A DNA stretch of 20,396 nucleotides, taken from a virus. Both the position numbers and the translations under genes were made by a program. Location: positions 1 to 20,396 of the IMG/VR virus record IMGVR_UViG_3300032271_000480; one strand, given 5' to 3'. Position 1 is the first letter of the stretch. Each line of letters begins with the position of its first letter. Positions 18,146 to 20,396 of this stretch are shown piece by piece. Under the pieces are notes generated by a model. It worked only from the letters and a program-made list of their open reading frames with translations, did no database searches and was not told where the DNA came from.

Positions 18146-20396
18146 GCAACGTCTCCGCCGTCGTCATCTCGCAGTCCAACCCGACGGTAACGACGACGGG
18201 CGGGAGCGTTACCTACGTCACGACGAGCAACGGAGCCGGGATCTCGATCGCCGCGGTGAGCGGCGACACGATCAGCGTCTCGGTGAGCGCGACGCAAACC
18301 CTCACCCCGGCGACGACGAGCTCCCTCGGGGGCGTGATCGTCGGCTCGGGGATCTCCGTCGCCTCCGACGGGACCATCTCGGCAAGCTCGTCCTACGCGC
18401 TCCCGGCGGCGACGACGAGCTCCCTCGGGGGCGTGATTGTCGGCTCTGGGATCTCCGTCGCCTCCGACGGTACCATTTCGGCGAGCTCGTCCTACACGCT
18501 CCCGGCGGCGACCAGCTCGACCCGCGGCGGTGTGGTAATTGGATCGGGGATCCTGGTATCGGCCGGGACGATCTCCGCAACGGCCTCGAGCGTCGGGGCC
18601 GCGGCCGCCAGTCACTCGCACGCGATCTCCGACGTTACGGGCCTACAGTCGGCGCTCGACGGCAAGCAGGCCTCCGGGACCTTTGCGACGCTGGTGAGCG
18701 GCCTCGTGCCGTCCTCGCAGCTCCCGTCGTACGTCGACGACGTGCTCGAGTACGCGGCGATCGCAAACTTCCCGTCGACCGGCGAGACCGGGAAAATATA
18801 CGTCGCCACGGGTACGGGAAAGATTTACCGCTGGAGCGGCTCGACCTACATCGAGATCTCGCCGTCGCCAGGCTCCACCGACAGCGTCGCCGAGGGCTCG
18901 TCGAATCTCTATTACACGACGGCCAGGGCGGCCGCGGCGGCCCCGGTCCAGTCGGTCGCCGGTCGGACGGGCTCCGTCACGATCGCCGCGTCCGATGTCT
19001 CCGGTCTGCCGACCGCTGGGACCGGGAGCTCGAACTACTGCGCTGGGAATGATTCAAGGCTTTCCGACTCGCGCAGCCCGAGCGGGTCTGCGGGCGGGTC
19101 GCTCTCCGGAACGTACCCGAACCCGACACTCGCGGCGACGACCGTAACGGCCGGGTCGTACGGGTCGGCCTCGTCCGTTGGCACGTTCACTGTTGGAGCA
19201 GATGGCCGATTGACTGCGGCCGGGTCGTCGTCAATCGCGATCTCGTCCGGCGCGGTCTCTGGCCTGGCGGCAATCGCGACCAGCGGATCCGCGAGCGACC
19301 TCTCGGCCGGAACCGTCGCGGTTGCTCGGATCCCGACCGGCACGAGCTCGAGCACGGTATGCGTCGGGAACGATTCGCGGCTCTCGGACTCGCGAAGCCC
19401 GAGCGGATCCGCAGGCGGGGCGCTCGCCGGAACGTTTCCAAACCCGACGCTCGCGGCGACTACCGTCACGGCTGGCTCCTACGGCTCGGCATCGTCCGTC
19501 GGCACGTTCACGGTTGGGTCCGATGGTCGCCTGACCGCGGCAGGGTCTACGGCCATCGCCATTTCCGCGAGCGCGGTAAGCGGGCTTGCCGCGTCGGCCA
19601 CGACGGACACGACAAACGCTGGCAACATCAGTTCGGGAACACTTGCCACGGCCCGGCTCGCCACTGGCGCGGCCTCGGCATCGACCTACCTACGCGGCGA
19701 CGGACAGTGGGCAACCGTGTCGGCCAGCACGCCAGACCCTTATGAGCTTGGAACGTACCCGCTCATCACGATCTCGGCGCAGCCATCGGCCGCCTCGATC
19801 CCAGTCGGATCAAGTGCGACGTTTTCGGTGAGTGCCACAGCCACGCTTTCGGCAACAATCTCTTACCAGTGGCAGCAGTCAACGAATTCTGGAGCAACGT
19901 GGTCAAGTATTAGCGGGGCAACTTCGTCGTCCTACACGATTTCAAGCGCGCAATCGTCCGCAAGTGGTTATCAATATCGCTGCCAGTTGACGGCTAACCT
20001 ATCCGTTATCAATTCCTCTTCCGCTACGCTGACCGTTCAAAGTGCGTTTACTGCCACTGCCGTCCTGCTTACCAGCGGCAGTAGCTGGTACAACGTACCC
20101 GCCGGTGCGACAACGATGAAGGCATGGGCGATTGGCGCGGGAGGTGGCCGTGCGGTAAACGACAGCGGCGGTGCTGGCGGCTGTGCGTATAAGACATGGA
20201 GCGTATCTGGCGGTCAAGCTGTGTTGTACGCGGTCGGGACTATTTCCGCCGCCACTAACGGCACCGGAGGAAGTACCACTGTTACTTTTAGCGGCACTAC
20301 AATTTCAGGTAATGGCGGTTCATGTTCAACTGCTGGGTATAACGGAGCCACTGGCCTCTATAGCAATGGCGGCTCGTACTCCGGTGGCGATGGTGG
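18142..20396 (+). CDS. Long modular tail fibre / receptor-binding protein (3' end beyond window)
   Basis: At least 751 aa, open at the window end. ATG 18142 overlaps the previous stop (ATGA). The N-terminal part holds three 33-residue repeats (from about residue 57) of the form [20 protein letters not shown]. Next come the fibre motif [19 protein letters not shown] (from 158), a [20 protein letters not shown] block (from 198) followed by [15 protein letters not shown], then an LYYTTARAA segment. Two 107-residue repeats follow with [22 protein letters not shown] and [16 protein letters not shown]. An Ig-like domain (about 540-634; YQWQQS and YRCQL) and a Gly-rich tip (from about 648; [18 protein letters not shown]) close the visible part. 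All are known phage fibre modules. The tip region is less G/C-biased. It should bind the host surface. Confidence 0.92.
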   Translation, partial: MSNVSAVVISQSNPTVTTTGGSVTYVTTSNGAGISIAAVSGDTISVSVSATQTLTPATTSSLGGVIVGSGISVASDGTISASSSYALPAATTSSLGGVIVGSGISVASDGTISASSSYTLPAATSSTRGGVVIGSGILVSAGTISATASSVGAAAASHSHAISDVTGLQSALDGKQASGTFATLVSGLVPSSQLPSYVDDVLEYAAIANFPSTGETGKIYVATGTGKIYRWSGSTYIEISPSPGSTDSVAEGSSNLYYTTARAAAAAPVQSVAGRTGSVTIAASDVSGLPTAGTGSSNYCAGNDSRLSDSRSPSGSAGGSLSGTYPNPTLAATTVTAGSYGSASSVGTFTVGADGRLTAAGSSSIAISSGAVSGLAAIATSGSASDLSAGTVAVARIPTGTSSSTVCVGNDSRLSDSRSPSGSAGGALAGTFPNPTLAATTVTAGSYGSASSVGTFTVGSDGRLTAAGSTAIAISASAVSGLAASATTDTTNAGNISSGTLATARLATGAASASTYLRGDGQWATVSASTPDPYELGTYPLITISAQPSAASIPVGSSATFSVSATATLSATISYQWQQSTNSGATWSSISGATSSSYTISSAQSSASGYQYRCQLTANLSVINSSSATLTVQSAFTATAVLLTSGSSWYNVPAGATTMKAWAIGAGGGRAVNDSGGAGGCAYKTWSVSGGQAVLYAVGTISAATNGTGGSTTVTFSGTTISGNGGSCSTAGYNGATGLYSNGGSYSGGDG
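18310..18540 (+). repeat. 99-base tandem repeats in the fibre gene
   Basis: The block starting CGACGACGAGCTCCCTCGGG occurs at 18310-18321 onward and again 99 bases later, nearly identical over the full unit; a third, degenerate copy follows another 99 bases on. The period is 33 codons, so changes in copy number would keep the frame and vary shaft length. Confidence 0.85.
19048..19660 (+). repeat. 321-base tandem repeat in the fibre gene
   Basis: Two copies, starting at 19048 and 19369, encode 107-residue units that share [33 protein letters not shown] and DGRLTAAG. The first two-thirds is highly similar as DNA, the last third has drifted. The exact period of 321 keeps the frame. Confidence 0.85.

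Noticed and set aside
18310-19660. CRISPR-like array from the tandem repeats
   Set aside because: Repeats are 99 and 321 bases, contiguous, in frame and protein-coding; there are no short palindromic repeats with unique spacers.
1-20396. tRNA, rRNA, insertion sequences, attachment sites or integrase genes
   Set aside because: No cloverleaf-like segment, transposase motif, terminal inverted repeat pair or recombinase was seen on reading both strands; the window is filled by structural genes.

Overview
This window is the late structural region of a tailed double-stranded DNA phage or prophage of the siphovirus type with an HK97-like head. All genes read on the + strand and are tightly packed, with many ATGA or TAATG stop/start overlaps. 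Third codon positions are strongly G/C, so the host is GC-rich. Several small-protein families (the 4585-7158 cluster, the Cys-rich tail genes, the tail fibre style) resemble those I recall from Planctomycetes prophages. That host assignment is inference. No integrase, repressor, replication gene or host flank is present, so lytic phage and prophage cannot be told apart.

Layout. 1-3416: packaging genes, namely a P27-type small terminase, the large terminase and the portal. 3400-4434: an HK97-type prohead protease carrying a C-terminal HAD-phosphatase-like domain. 4421-7158: an accessory cluster between protease and capsid. It holds a zinc-ribbon protein, four or five small membrane or secreted proteins, and a membrane-anchored papain-like (C1A) cysteine peptidase with an intact Gln/Cys/His/Asn set. 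7159-8545: the major capsid gene, set apart by an upstream spacer with two perfect palindromes and a downstream hairpin terminator. 8546-10744: a small protein, then the head-tail connector, head closure, HK97-gp10-like and tail terminator proteins. 10750-14938: two tandem tail-tube-like paralogs, a tail assembly chaperone pair joined by a predicted -1 frameshift at A_AAA_AAC, and a repeat-bearing tape measure. 14942-17704: tail-tip proteins, including a Cys-rich protein of unusual base composition. 17774-20396: a baseplate/fibre base protein and a long modular tail fibre that runs off the window; it has tandem repeats, an Ig-like domain and a Gly-rich tip.

How it works together. TerS/TerL pump DNA through the portal into a prohead. 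That prohead is built from capsid protein with an N-terminal delta-like scaffold region, which the prohead protease removes. Connector, closure and terminator proteins join head to tail. The chaperone pair loads tube subunits on the tape measure, and the tip and fibre proteins recognise the host. The 4421-7158 cluster is the least conventional part. Its envelope-targeted proteins and papain-like protease suggest a role at the host envelope, such as lysis, exclusion or release, or an unusual assembly proteolysis.
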